Source of the DNA: Pseudomonadota bacterium | GTDB taxonomy: Bacteria > Pseudomonadota > Gammaproteobacteria > Burkholderiales > Burkholderiaceae_C | Reading direction: 5' to 3' | Assembly: GCA_030538085.1 (NCBI GenBank) | Contig: JAUNUR010000029.1 | Coordinates: forward strand, 1-36,040 | Length of the DNA stretch: 36,040 nt | Shown: positions 1 through 9,600 of the stretch, piece after piece | Layout of the letters: each line of letters begins with the position of its first letter | How positions within the stretch are numbered: position 1 is the first letter of the stretch | Position numbers and translations under genes: made by a program | The notes under the pieces: model-generated | What the model saw: only the letters and a program-made list of their open reading frames with translations | Told to the model about the DNA's origin: nothing | Database searches by the model: none

Positions 1-8
1 GACGCTCC

Positions 9-89
9 ATGGATTGCGGCCTTCGCCGCAATGACGAGGGGATGTGAGGGGATTTCTCTGATGGCCCGTGCTGTCGTGATTTTTGAAAA
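9..89 (+). repeat. Dispersed ~80-bp repeat, copy 1
   Basis: This stretch begins with an inverted repeat built on GGATTGCGGCC and GGCCGCAAT-like arms and ends in a short open stretch that would encode MARAVVIFEN. A closely similar copy lies in inverted orientation at 27780-27860; the first 32 bases match exactly and the last 28 nearly so. It is non-coding repeat DNA downstream of the outer membrane factor gene. The small reading frame inside it is carried by both copies, but nothing shows that it is translated. Confidence 0.75.
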
Positions 90-141
90 CGTCAATAACC
101 CGCGATCCAGATGCTGGCAAGCGGCGGCGCCAACCACACGT

Positions 142-176
142 GATGCCCTCCGCGCAACGGTTGCGCCGCCGGCATC
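142..176 (-). terminator. Hairpin overlapping the end of the efflux operon
   Basis: GATGCC (142-147) pairs with GGCATC (171-176), enclosing a perfect inner stem of GCGCAAC (152-158) and GTTGCGC (160-166). It overlaps the stop codon of the outer membrane factor gene. There is no T-run on the minus strand after it, so intrinsic termination is only a possibility. Confidence 0.35.
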
Positions 177-1620
177 AACCGCCTGGCGGCACGGCCGAGG
201 CCGCCCACGGCGCCTGCCAGCCGCCGCCCAGCGCCTGGATCAAGCCCACCGCCGCCTGCTGACGCTGCAGGTGCAACTGCAGCAGGCTGCGCCGCGCACT
301 CAAAGCGCTGGCCTGGGCCTGCACCACTTCGGTGTAGGAGGCCATACCCGCCTGGTAGCGGTTCATCTGCTGCTGCTCGATGCGCTCGGCCGCATCGGCG
401 GCAGCGCGCATGTGCTCGGTCTGCGCGGCCAGCGTGGCCAGGGCGTTGAGTTGGTCTTCGACTTCCTTCATGCTGGTCAGTGCCGCCTGGCGGTAGCGCG
501 CCACGGCGGCGGCGCGAGCCGCCATGGTCTGCTCCACCCGCGCCTCGCGCGCACCGGCGTCGAAGATGTTCTGCGCCAGCGCCAAACCCAGCGACCACAG
601 CAGACTGGGTGCCGACACCAGATCGGCCAGGTGCGCGCCGCCTGCGCCGAGGCTCGCGCTCAGGTTGAGATTGGGGAAGTACGCGCTGCGCGCCACGCCG
701 ATCTGCGCGTTGGCGGCTGTCACGGCGCGCTCGGCGCTGGCCACGTCGGGGCGGCGCAGCAGCAGCAGCGACGGCAATTCAGCCGGCACGCGCGGCACGG
801 TGTGGACCCACGGTGCCGGCGCCACGGCAAGACCCGCCGGCGCCTCGCCCACCAGCAGGGCGATGGCATGCTCGTACGCGGCACGGCTGCGTTGCAGCGC
901 AACGCGCGTGGCCTGGGCGCCCTGCAACGTGCTCTGCGCCTGGAAGGTGTCGGTGCGCGGCACCACGCCGACGTCGTAGCGGTTCTGCGTGATGCGGGCG
1001 TTGCGCTGGTAGCCAGTAATGATCTCGTCCATCAACGCGATCTCGGCATCGGTGGCGCGCAAGGCCAGATAGGCCTCGGCCAGACTGGCCTGCGCGTTCA
1101 GGCGCGCGCCGGCCAGGTCGGCCTCGCTGGCCTGTACGTTGGCGCTTTGCGCGTTCACCGCCTCGCGGATGCGGCCCCACAAATCGGGCGCCCAACTCGC
1201 ATTCAGGTTGATGCTGGCCGAACCGGTGGTGGCGCGGTCTTCACCACCGCTGCGCTGCTGGTTGGCCTGCGCGCCCAGCTGCGGCATGAACTCGGCCTGC
1301 TGCTGGCGCAGCAGCGCCTGCGCCTGTGCCACGTTGGCGGCAGCGACCTTCAGGTTCTGGTTGTTCAGGTCAACGCGCGCGATCAGCCCGTGCAGCACCG
1401 GGTCGTCGAACAACAGCCACCACTGGCCCTGCGACCACGCGCGCGCCTGCTCGGCGCTGACCCAGCCCTCGGCGGGTGCAGCGTTCTTCCACGCCATGGG
1501 CACAGGCATCGGCTCCATGGCGGTCTTGGGCGCCAGCGAGCAGGCGCTGAGCAGACAGGCGGCGGTAATGGCGGCCAGCAGCGATTTCGGACGCGGGCGG
1601 TTATTTTCTTGATGGCTCAT
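175..1620 (-). CDS. RND efflux outer membrane factor lipoprotein (NodT/OprM family)
   Basis: 481-residue outer membrane channel that would dock with the MdtABC pump and carry drugs across the outer membrane. The start at 1620 gives a lipoprotein signal peptide with lipobox LLSAC and lipidated Cys27; a start 9 bases upstream is also possible. The family's duplicated TolC-like architecture is visible: long Ala/Gln-rich helices (LKVAAANVAQAQALLRQQQ, and near the C-terminus ERIEQQQMNRYQAG), beta segments such as INLNASWAPDLWG, and the RRPDVASAER motif typical of NodT-type factors. Length is normal for the family. It is the last gene of the mdt locus, but 669 bases of repeat DNA separate it from mdtC, so co-transcription depends on read-through. 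The specific family name OprM/NodT is firm; the partner pump is inferred from position. Confidence 0.93.
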   Translation of the reverse strand: MSHQENNRPRPKSLLAAITAACLLSACSLAPKTAMEPMPVPMAWKNAAPAEGWVSAEQARAWSQGQWWLLFDDPVLHGLIARVDLNNQNLKVAAANVAQAQALLRQQQAEFMPQLGAQANQQRSGGEDRATTGSASINLNASWAPDLWGRIREAVNAQSANVQASEADLAGARLNAQASLAEAYLALRATDAEIALMDEIITGYQRNARITQNRYDVGVVPRTDTFQAQSTLQGAQATRVALQRSRAAYEHAIALLVGEAPAGLAVAPAPWVHTVPRVPAELPSLLLLRRPDVASAERAVTAANAQIGVARSAYFPNLNLSASLGAGGAHLADLVSAPSLLWSLGLALAQNIFDAGAREARVEQTMAARAAAVARYRQAALTSMKEVEDQLNALATLAAQTEHMRAAADAAERIEQQQMNRYQAGMASYTEVVQAQASALSARRSLLQLHLQRQQAAVGLIQALGGGWQAPWAASAVPPGG

Positions 1621-1763
1621 TCGATGCATTGATTGATTCACCCACATACCGATCACACCTACACCGTCATCCCGGCGAAGGCCGTGATCCACGTGGTGCA
1701 CATGAACGACGGTGCTCGGCGAGACCGCCATGGATTCCGGCCTGCGCCGGAATGACGGGGGTG

Positions 1764-2116
1764 TGGGTGCCTTGGGATGAGACTGGGACACAGACTGTGG
1801 GAGCGGGCTTGCCCGCGATAGAGCATCTGCTCTTCGGATGCGCTTATCGCGGGCAAGCCCGCTACCACAAAAAGAGAAAGCCCAGGGCCGAGCGCAGCGA
1901 TGGCCCGCGTGGCTGCCCCCCTCCCCTCTGGATGCGCCGAGGAGCGCAACGGGCGGGGTGAGCGGGTGCAGCGCAGCATGCACACGCATCGTGATCTGAC
2001 TCGCTGCGGTTGTTTGAGCGTAGAGAACGCAGTGAACGAAGCGAGTTCCGCAGCGCACCCCGCCCGCGAGCACCGCAGGTTGCCCGCAGCGAAGCGGAGG
2101 GACGCAGCCAGTGGGG
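1764..2116 (+). repeat. Long intergenic repeat module, copy 1 (near-identical core)
   Basis: These 353 bases match 6044-6396 with two visible mismatches (positions 2055 and 2092). The similarity extends left to about 1665, through a paired GGATTCCGGCC-type inverted repeat, and right to about 2248, ending in a CCCCAAAGGGGCGAGGGAG element. The module fills the space between mdtC and the outer membrane factor gene, 1621-2289. I see no credible gene in that space; open frames exist in all directions but have repeat-like composition. Confidence 0.9.
1796..1869. repeat. REPIN-like paired REP element, copy 1
   Basis: Two inverted REP-like arms, TGTGGGAGCGGGCTTGCCCG at 1796-1815 and its near-complement at 1850-1869, flank a short spacer. 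Each arm also contains its own palindrome, GCGGGCTTGCCCGC. The layout matches the REP doublets (REPINs) known from pseudomonads and relatives. An identical copy is at 6076-6149. Confidence 0.8.
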
Positions 2117-2130
2117 CGCACTTCTTTTGC

Positions 2131-2160
2131 CTACTTTTCTTGTGCAAGCAAGAAAAGTAG
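2131..2160. repeat. Perfect 12-bp stem hairpin within the module
   Basis: CTACTTTTCTTG (2131-2142) and CAAGAAAAGTAG (2149-2160) form a perfect stem with a 6-base loop. The same stem is present in the inverted module at 5635-5664. At the equivalent place in the third module (6411-6444) a different sequence forms the same structure. It could act as a transcription terminator or an RNA-processing site. Confidence 0.8.
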
Positions 2161-2289
2161 GTCGCCCGCCGGGGCGAACTCCCGGCCAGCGGCACATCCA
2201 ACGCCCGCTGCCCCTCACCCCCACCCTCTCCCCAAAGGGGCGAGGGAGTTTCCGTCGAAACGAGATGCCAAGGCCCAGCGCAAGCCATG

Positions 2290-5200
2290 TCAAGCCACCC
2301 CTCTTGCCAGCATCGTTTCATTCGCCGGCCGCCGCCGCAGCTTGTCCAGCAGCACATAAACCACCGGCGTGGTCAGCAGCGTCAGCAACTGGCTCGCCAG
2401 CAGCCCGCCAATGATCGTCACCCCCAGCGGCTGCCGCAGTTCGGCCCCCACGCCGAAGCCGATGGCCAGCGGCAGCGCGCCCAGCGCGGCGGCCAGCGTG
2501 GTCATCATGATGGGCCGAAAGCGCATCAGCGCCGCCTCGCGCGCGGCCTGCGCAGCCGTCAGCCCGCGCGAGCGCTGCGCATCGAGCGCAAAATCGATGA
2601 TCAGGATGCCGTTCTTCTTCACGATGCCGATCAGCAGAAACACGCCGATCAGCGCCATGATGGAAAACTCCATCTTCATCGCCATCAGCGAGAACACCGC
2701 GCCAAAACCCGCCGAGGGCAGCGTGGTCAGCACCGTCACGGGGTGGATCAGGCTTTCGTACAGGATGCCGAGCACGATGTAGATCACCACGATGGCGGCG
2801 ATGATCAGGATCACCTGCTCGGATTGCTGCTTCTGCGCCTCGCCCGCCGCGCCGCTGAACTGCCCGCGCACGTTGTTGGGCATGCCGATGGCACTCTCTG
2901 CCTCGCGCACGGCCTGGCGCGCCTGGTCCAGCGACACGCCATCGGCCAGGTTGAACGACAGCGTGGACGACAGCTCGCCGCCGTCGTGCATCACCGAGGT
3001 GGGCACGGCGCGCTCGCGCACCGTGGCGAAGGCCGACAGCGGCACCATGCGGCTTTCCTGTGCCGACAGCGGCTGCCCGGTGGAGGCGCTGCGCAGCGCG
3101 GGGTTGGCCGAGGCTGGGGCGGTGGCGCCTGAAGTGGCGGCCGCATCGCCGCTGGCCGCCGCAGTCACCCGCCCCGCCGGCACGAACACGTCGCGCAGCA
3201 CCACGGGCGACTGGGCGAACTCGGGCGCCCATTCCATCACCACAGAGTATTGGTTCATGTCGGCGTACATGGTGGCCACGCTGCGCTGGCCGAAGGCGTT
3301 GTACAGCGCGTTGTTGATGGCGCTGGTGGTCACGCCCAGTTGCGCGGCACGGTCGCGGTCGATGTCAATGAAGGTCTCGACGCCGTTCTCGGTCTGGTCG
3401 TCGTCCACGTCGGTCAGGCGCGCGTCCAGCTTCATCTGGTCCGACAGGCGCTTGACCCAGGTCTTCAGGTCGGCCTGGTTGTCGGCCTTCAGCGTGAACT
3501 GGTAGGTGCTGTTGCTGCTGCGCCCGCCGATGCGCAGCTCTTGCACCGGGTTGAGAAACACGCGCAGGCCGGTGATCTGGTTCAGTGGCGCGCGCAGGCG
3601 GTTGATGACCTCGCGCGTGCTTTCCTTGCGCTCGCTGGGGGGCTTGAGCGCTGCCGACAGGAAGCCGCCGCCCGCGCCGCCACCGCCTGAAAAGCCCACC
3701 ACGGTGGCCACGGCCGGGTCGCGTCGCACGATGTCCACCGCCTGCTGCAGCTTCTCAGCCAGCGCGCTGGACGATATGCTCTGGTCGGCACGCAGGCCAC
3801 CCTGTAGCTGGCCGTTGTCCTGCACGGGGAAGAAGCCCTTGGGAATGGCCATGAACAGGTAAACGTTGAGCGCCACCACCACGGCCAGCACCGTCACCAC
3901 CGTCCACGGCGCGGCCAGCGACCAGTCGAGCGCGTGGCCGTAGGCACGCTCCAGCGCGGCCTGCGCCCGCGCCAGGCCGCGCGCCACGGCGCCGCGGCTG
4001 CGCTGCGCCACGCTTTGCCGTTCGGCCGCATCGCGCTGCGGTTTCAGGAGCATGGCGCACATCATCGGCGTGGTGGTGAGCGAGATGACGAGCGAGATCA
4101 TCACGGCAATCGACAGCGTCATGGCGAACTCACGGAACATGCGCCCCACCGCGCCGCCCATGAACAAGAGCGGAATGAACACCGCCACCAGCGACAGGCT
4201 GATGGTGAGCACCGTGAAGCCCACCTCGCGCGCGCCGCGCAGCGCCGCCTCCAGCCGCGGCACGCCTTTATCGAGGTGGCGGGAAATGTTCTCCAGCACC
4301 ACGATGGCATCGTCCACCACGAAGCCGGTAGCCACTGTCAGCGCCATCAGCGTCAGGTTGTTGAGCGAATAGCCCAGCGCGTACATCACCGCGAAGGTGC
4401 CCAGCAGCGACACCACCGTGGCCACGCCCGGAATCAGCGCCGAGCGCAGGTTGCGCAGGAACAGGCCGACCACCACCACCACCAGCGTGATCGAGATCAG
4501 CAGCGTGAGCTGCACCTCGTGCACCGACGCGCGGATCATGCCGGTGCGGTCGATGGCCACGTCGAGCGTGATGTCCTGCGGCAGTTGCGCGCGCAGGCTG
4601 GGCAGCAGCGCCGTGATGGCGTCGGCCGTCTCGATCAGGTTGGCGCCGGGCTGCTGCGTGACGTTGACCACGATGGCGTGCTTGCCATTGAACATGCCGC
4701 GCGTGCGGGTGTTCTCGACGCTGTCGGTCACGCGCGCCACATCGCCCAGGCGCACCTGCGCGCTACCGCGCGAGGCGACGATGAGGTCGCGGTAATACGC
4801 CGCGCGCAGCCCCGGCGGCGGGGTGTTGACCTGCAGTGCGCGGCCGGATTCGGTGCCGCCCACTTCGACGATGCCCTTGGGCCGGTTGGCGTTGTTGGCC
4901 TGGATGGCGGCGCGCACGTCCTCGCTGGAGAGGCCCAGGTCGTTGAGCGCGAACGGGTTCAGCTCCACCCGCACGGCGGGCAGCGAACCGCCGCCCAGTT
5001 CCACATCGCCCACGCCGGGCACCTGCGCCAGCCGCTGGCTGACGATGTTGCTGACGGCGTCGTACACCTGCCCCGGCGTGCGCGTGTCGGAGGTGAGCGC
5101 GAGGATGAGGAAGGGCTGCGCCGCCGGGTTGCGCTTGCGGTAGGTGGGGTTGCTGCGCAGCGTTGCGGGCAGGTCGACGCGGGCGGCGTTGATGGCGGCC

Positions 5201-5526
5201 TGCACCTCGCGCGCGGCATCGTCGATGTTGCGGTTGAGGTCGAACTGCAGCATCACGCGGGTCTGGCCGGTGCTGCTCCACGACGTCATTTCGTTGACGC
5301 CGGGGATGGTGCCGAGGTAGCGCTCCAGCGGCGTGGCGACGCCGCGTGCCATGTCGGATGGGCTGGCGCCACTGAGGCTGGCGCTGACGCTGATGAAGGG
5401 GAAGTCGACCGCGGGCAGGCGGGCAACGGGGAGCAGGAAGAAGGCGACGATGCCTGCGAGCGCGATGCCCAGGGTGAGGAGGACGGTGGCGACGGGGCGG
5501 TGGATGAAGGGGCGGGAGAGGTTCAC
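2290..5526 (-). CDS. mdtC: RND multidrug efflux permease, MdtC-like
   Basis: 1078-residue inner-membrane proton/drug antiporter of the HAE1 RND family. The usual plan is visible: an N-terminal transmembrane helix after PFIHRPVATVLLTLG, a periplasmic porter domain, the TM2-TM6 block with the proton-relay pair Asp405-Asp406 in GFVVDDAIV, a second periplasmic domain, and the TM8-12 block with SIMALIGVFLLIGIVKKNGI. The start is GTG at 5526, supported by AGGAG 7 bases upstream. The N-terminal LARGVATPLER and PAVDFPFISV segments resemble MdtC rather than MdtB. It would pair with MdtB as a heteromultimer, as in E. coli MdtABC. An unusual 67-residue linker (about 768-834, Ala/Ser-rich) interrupts the second porter domain. 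In most relatives mdtB and mdtC abut; here 1083 bases of repeats separate them. Confidence 0.93.
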   Translation of the reverse strand: MNLSRPFIHRPVATVLLTLGIALAGIVAFFLLPVARLPAVDFPFISVSASLSGASPSDMARGVATPLERYLGTIPGVNEMTSWSSTGQTRVMLQFDLNRNIDDAAREVQAAINAARVDLPATLRSNPTYRKRNPAAQPFLILALTSDTRTPGQVYDAVSNIVSQRLAQVPGVGDVELGGGSLPAVRVELNPFALNDLGLSSEDVRAAIQANNANRPKGIVEVGGTESGRALQVNTPPPGLRAAYYRDLIVASRGSAQVRLGDVARVTDSVENTRTRGMFNGKHAIVVNVTQQPGANLIETADAITALLPSLRAQLPQDITLDVAIDRTGMIRASVHEVQLTLLISITLVVVVVGLFLRNLRSALIPGVATVVSLLGTFAVMYALGYSLNNLTLMALTVATGFVVDDAIVVLENISRHLDKGVPRLEAALRGAREVGFTVLTISLSLVAVFIPLLFMGGAVGRMFREFAMTLSIAVMISLVISLTTTPMMCAMLLKPQRDAAERQSVAQRSRGAVARGLARAQAALERAYGHALDWSLAAPWTVVTVLAVVVALNVYLFMAIPKGFFPVQDNGQLQGGLRADQSISSSALAEKLQQAVDIVRRDPAVATVVGFSGGGGAGGGFLSAALKPPSERKESTREVINRLRAPLNQITGLRVFLNPVQELRIGGRSSNSTYQFTLKADNQADLKTWVKRLSDQMKLDARLTDVDDDQTENGVETFIDIDRDRAAQLGVTTSAINNALYNAFGQRSVATMYADMNQYSVVMEWAPEFAQSPVVLRDVFVPAGRVTAAASGDAAATSGATAPASANPALRSASTGQPLSAQESRMVPLSAFATVRERAVPTSVMHDGGELSSTLSFNLADGVSLDQARQAVREAESAIGMPNNVRGQFSGAAGEAQKQQSEQVILIIAAIVVIYIVLGILYESLIHPVTVLTTLPSAGFGAVFSLMAMKMEFSIMALIGVFLLIGIVKKNGILIIDFALDAQRSRGLTAAQAAREAALMRFRPIMMTTLAAALGALPLAIGFGVGAELRQPLGVTIIGGLLASQLLTLLTTPVVYVLLDKLRRRPANETMLARGVA

Positions 5527-5541
5527 TTGGTCTCTCCTGGG

Positions 5542-5912
5542 GTGTTGCTCCCTCGCCCCTTTGGGGAGAGGGTGGGGGTGAGGGGCTGGGGCGTTGGATG
5601 CGCTGATGGCCGGGAATTCGCCCCGGCGGGCGACCTACTTTTCTTGCTCGCACAAGAAAAGTAGGCAAAAGAAGTGCGCCCCACTTGCCGTGTCCCTCCG
5701 CTTCGCTGCGGGCAACCTGCGATGCTCGGTCGTGGGGCGGCGCTGCGGAACTCGCTTCGCGCTTGCAGCGCTGCGCTCAAACAACCGCAGCGAGTCAGAG
5801 CACGAAGCATGGGCTTGCTGCGCAGCCCATGCCCGCCCCACGCCCTGCGCTTCTCGGCACGGCCAGAGGGGAGTGCAGATCCGAACGGGCCATCGCTGCG
5901 CTCGGCCTGGGC
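5542..5912 (-). repeat. Long intergenic repeat module, inverted copy
   Basis: This is a diverged, reverse-oriented copy of the module found at 1881-2248 and 6161-6536. It starts with the GTGTTGCTCCCTCGCCCC element close to the mdtC start and ends at CATCGCTGCGCTCGGCCTGG. With the direct copy at 6161-6536 it makes a large inverted repeat, with arms of about 370 bases around a spacer of about 250 bases. It contains the 12-bp stem hairpin at 5635-5664 (arms identical to those at 2131-2160). No gene is supported here. Confidence 0.85.
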
Positions 5913-6075
5913 TGGATCAGTTTGCGCTTCTAGACGCCCAGTACCGTCATTCCGGCGCAGGCCGGAATCCACGTGGTGCACATGAACAACGGTGCTGGAC
6001 GAGACCGCCATGGATTCCGGCCTGCGCCGGAATGACGGGGGGATGGGTGCCTTGGGATGAGACTGGGACACAGAC

Positions 6076-6149
6076 TGTGGGAGCGGGCTTGCCCGCGATA
6101 GAGCATCTGCTCTTCGGATGCGCTTATCGCGGGCAAGCCCGCTACCACA
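6076..6149. repeat. REPIN-like paired REP element, copy 2
   Basis: Identical to 1796-1869: two inverted arms of the GCGGGCTTGCCCGC type around a spacer. No RAYT transposase gene, which usually mobilises such elements, is present in the window. Confidence 0.8.
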
Positions 6150-6410
6150 AAAAGAGAAAGCCCAGGGCCGAGCGCAGCGATGGCCCGCGTGGCTGCCCCC
6201 CTCCCCTCTGGATGCGCCGAGGAGCGCAACGGGCGGGGTGAGCGGGTGCAGCGCAGCATGCACACGCATCGTGATCTGACTCGCTGCGGTTGTTTGAGCG
6301 TAGAGAACGCAGTGAACGAAGCGAGTTCCGCAGCACACCCCGCCCGCGAGCACCGCAGGTTGCCCGCAGCGCAGCGGAGGGACGCAGCCAGTGGGGTCGC
6401 CTTTTCTTTG

Positions 6411-6444
6411 GTTACTTTCTTTTGGCGAAACAAAAGAAAGTGAC
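6411..6444. repeat. 14-bp stem hairpin, variant stem of the module
   Basis: GTTACTTTCTTTTG (6411-6424) pairs with CAAAAGAAAGTGAC (6431-6444), with one G-T wobble and the loop GCGAAA. It occupies the same place in the module as the unrelated-sequence stem at 2131-2160, so the fold is kept while the sequence has changed. Confidence 0.78.
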
Positions 6445-6609
6445 TGCGCCGCCGGGCGCACATCCCGGCCAGCAGCGCTTCCAACGCCCAAGCCCCTCAC
6501 CCCCACCCTCTCCCCAAAGGGGCGAGGGAGCAACACATCAAAACAGCCTCTAACGCCCGACCCACCTACGCAAGCAGCTATCTTTTCAAAAGCACCTAGA
6601 CATGCCTTC

Positions 6610-9600
6610 TCACGCATGTCCCACCTCTTCAGCCACACCCCCGCGCCCCCGAACCCGCGCCGCCACCCGGTCAAACCACAGATAAATCACCGGCGTCGTG
6701 AACAACGTCAGCAACTGCGACAACACCAGCCCGCCAAAAATCGCCAACCCCAGCGGCCGCCGCAACTCCGCCCCATCCCCAAACGCCAGCATCATCGGCA
6801 GCGCCGCCGCCAACGCCGCCAGGGTCGTCATCAAAATGGGCCTGAAACGCAGCAGCGCCGCCTGATGAATCGCCTCCTGCGGCGCCATGCCCTGGTGCCG
6901 CTCGGCATCCAGCGCAAAGTCGATCATCATGATCGCGTTCTTCTTCACGATGCCGATCAGCAGGATCAGGCCGATGATCCCCACGATGTCCAGCGGGTGC
7001 CCCGTCACCCACAGCGCCAGCAGCGCGCCCACTCCCGCCGACGGCAGCGTGGACAGAATCGTCAACGGGTGGATATAGCTCTCGTACAGCACGCCCAGCA
7101 CGATGTACACGCACACCAGGGCCGCCAGAATCAGCCACAGCTGGTTCGACAGAGAACCCTCGTAGGCGCCCGCCGAACCCGTCATGCGCAGCGTGATGCC
7201 CTGCGGCAGCCCCTCGGCCTGCGCCGCCGCCTTGATGGCCCGCACCGCCGCGCCCAGCGACACGCCCGGCGCCAGGTCGAACCCCACCGTGGCGGCGGGG
7301 TACTGCGCCACGCGCGTCACCTGCAGCGGCGCGGGCTGCTCCACGATGGCGGCAATGCTCGACAGCGGCGTGGTCGCGCCGCCCGCCGTGCGAAGGGGCA
7401 AATTCATCAGCGCGTGCAGGCTGGCCGCGTCGTCGCGCTGCGCCTCCAGGATCACGCGGTAGTGGTTGGTCTCGGTGAAGATGGTCGAGACGATGCGCTG
7501 GCCGAAGGCGTTGTACAGCGCGTCGTCGATGCTGCTGGCCGTGATGCCGAGGCGCGAGGCGCTATCGCGGTCCACCTGCACGAAGGCCGCCTTGCCCTGC
7601 GCCCCGGCATCGGTGGCGGTGCCGCGCAGCTCGGGCAGGTCGCGCAGCCGAACGGCCAGGCGCTGCGCCCAGGCATCGACCTCGGCGGTGTTCACGCCCT
7701 CCAGCGCAAAGCGGTATTCGGTGGCGCCACTTTCGCTGTCCACCGTCAGATCTTGCGTGGGCTGCACCAACACCGTCGTGCCCGGCGCGGCGCGCTCGGC
7801 GCTGGTGCGCAGGCGCTCCATGATGGCGGGCTGCGATTCGCCAAACAGACCGCGCGGCCGCAGGTTCACCACCAGCCGCCCGTTGCTCAGCATGGTGTTG
7901 TTGGCCGCGTCCACGCCGACCACCGAGCTGACCGACTGCACCGCGCCGTCGCCCAACACGGCCTCGGCCGCCGTGCCCTGCAGCGCCGCCATGCGGTCGA
8001 ACGACACATCGGCCGGCGCCTGCACGCGCAACTGCAGCTGGCCGGTGCTCTGCGTGGGGAACAGGCCTTTGGGGATGGCCCAGTACATCAGCACCGTCAG
8101 CAGCAGCGTGCCCAGCGCGATCAGCAGCGTCAGCGGCTGGTGCGCCAGCACCCAGTGCAGGCCGCGGTCGTACTGCGCGATCACGCGGTCCATGCCGCGC
8201 TGCATGGCGCCGCCGATGCGGCCCTGGGCGTGGTCCAGCGGCTCCAGCCAGCGGGCGGACATCATCGGCACCAAGGTCAGCGACACCACGGCGGAGATCA
8301 AAATCGTCAGCGCCAGCGTCACCGCGAACTCGCGGAACAGGCGGCCAATCACCTCCTGCATGAACAGCAGCGGAATCAGCACCGCCACCAGCGACACCGT
8401 GAGCGAGATGATGGTGAAGCCGATCTCGCCCGCGCCGTCGATGGCTGCCTGCCAGGGCGACTTGCCCATCTCGCGGTGCCTGGAGATGTTTTCTATGACG
8501 ACGATGGCATCGTCCACCACAAACCCCGTCGCAATCGTCAGCGCCATCAGCGTCAGGTTGTTCAGCGAATAGCCCAGCAGGTACATCACCCCCGCCGAGC
8601 CGACCAGCGAGATCGGCACCGCGATGCTGGCGATCAGCGTGGCGCGCAGGCTGTGCAGGAAGAAGAAGATCACCAGCACCACCATCACCACCGCCAGCAG
8701 CAGCTCGATCTGCACGTGCTGCACCGAGGCGCGAATGCCCTGCGTGCGGTCGGTCAGCACCGCCACGCGCACGCTCTCAGGCAGGCCCTGTGTCAGCTCG
8801 GGCAATTGCTGCTTGATGGCGTCGACCGTGGCAATCACGTTGGCGCCGGGCTGGCGCTGCACGTTCAGGATGATGGCGTGCACCAGCTCGCCACTCGTCT
8901 GCCCGGCGGCCGGCGCGTTGGCCGCACCCATGGCCTGCACGGTGCCGCCCTCCTTGATGCCGGCCCAGGCGCCCAGGCGGCTGTTCTCCGAGCCCGGAAT
9001 CACCTCGGCCACGTCCTTCAGCCGCACCGGCGCGCCGCCGCGGTAGCTCACGATCAGTTCGCGGTACTGCTCGGCCGTCAGCAGCTGGTCGTTGCTGTTG
9101 ATGGTGTAGGCGCGGCGCGGGCCGTCGAAGCTGCCCTTGGCGCTGCTCACGTTGGCGCCGTTGATGGCCGTGCGCAGGCTGTCCAGCCCCAGGCCCATGC
9201 TGGCCAGCGCCTCCAGGTTGCCCTGCACGCGCACGGCGGGTCGCTGCCCGCCCGCCAGCGTGACCAAGCCCACGCCGCTGATCTGGCTGATCTTCTGCGC
9301 CAGCCGCGTGTTGACCATGTTCTGCACCTCGGTCAGCGGCAGGCTGTCGGAGGTGATCGCCAGCGTCAGGATCGGCGCGTCGGCCGGGTTCACCTTGGCG
9401 TACACCGGCGGCGCCGGCAGGTCGGCCGGCAGCAGCGAGCCGCCCGCGTTGATGGCCGCCTGCACCTGCTGCTCGGCCGCCGCCATCGACTCCTTCAGCC
9501 CGAACTGCAGCGTGACGATCGACACCCCCGCTGCGCTGGTGCTGCTCATGCGCGCCAGCCCCGCCATCTGGCCGAACTGCCGCTCCAGCGGCGCGGTGAC

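Larger units (their letters stand above)
5940..6536 (+). repeat. Long intergenic repeat module, copy 2
   Basis: Direct repeat of the module at about 1665-2248, at a constant offset of 4280 bases. The segment 6044-6396 differs from 1764-2116 at two positions only. It opens with a pair of GGATTCCGGCC-type inverted repeats (5945-6038), then the REPIN-like element, then the module body, and ends with CCCCAAAGGGGCGAGGGAG. It occupies the rest of the mdtB-mdtC space (5527-6609). From 6537 to 6609 I see nothing recognisable. Confidence 0.88.

Noticed and set aside
31-1632. 533-codon plus-strand frame opposite the outer membrane factor gene
   Set aside because: Shadow of the lipoprotein gene, which has a lipobox and family motifs; the MARAVVIFEN part belongs to a dispersed repeat.
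1659-2357. Several overlapping open frames in the repeat spacers (also 5523-6674)
   Set aside because: They translate repeat modules in all frames, recur in both spacers, and lack ribosome sites or recognisable domains.
3934-5664. 576-codon plus-strand frame opposite mdtC
   Set aside because: Antisense shadow with His/Arg/Gln-rich composition; it also runs into repeat DNA.
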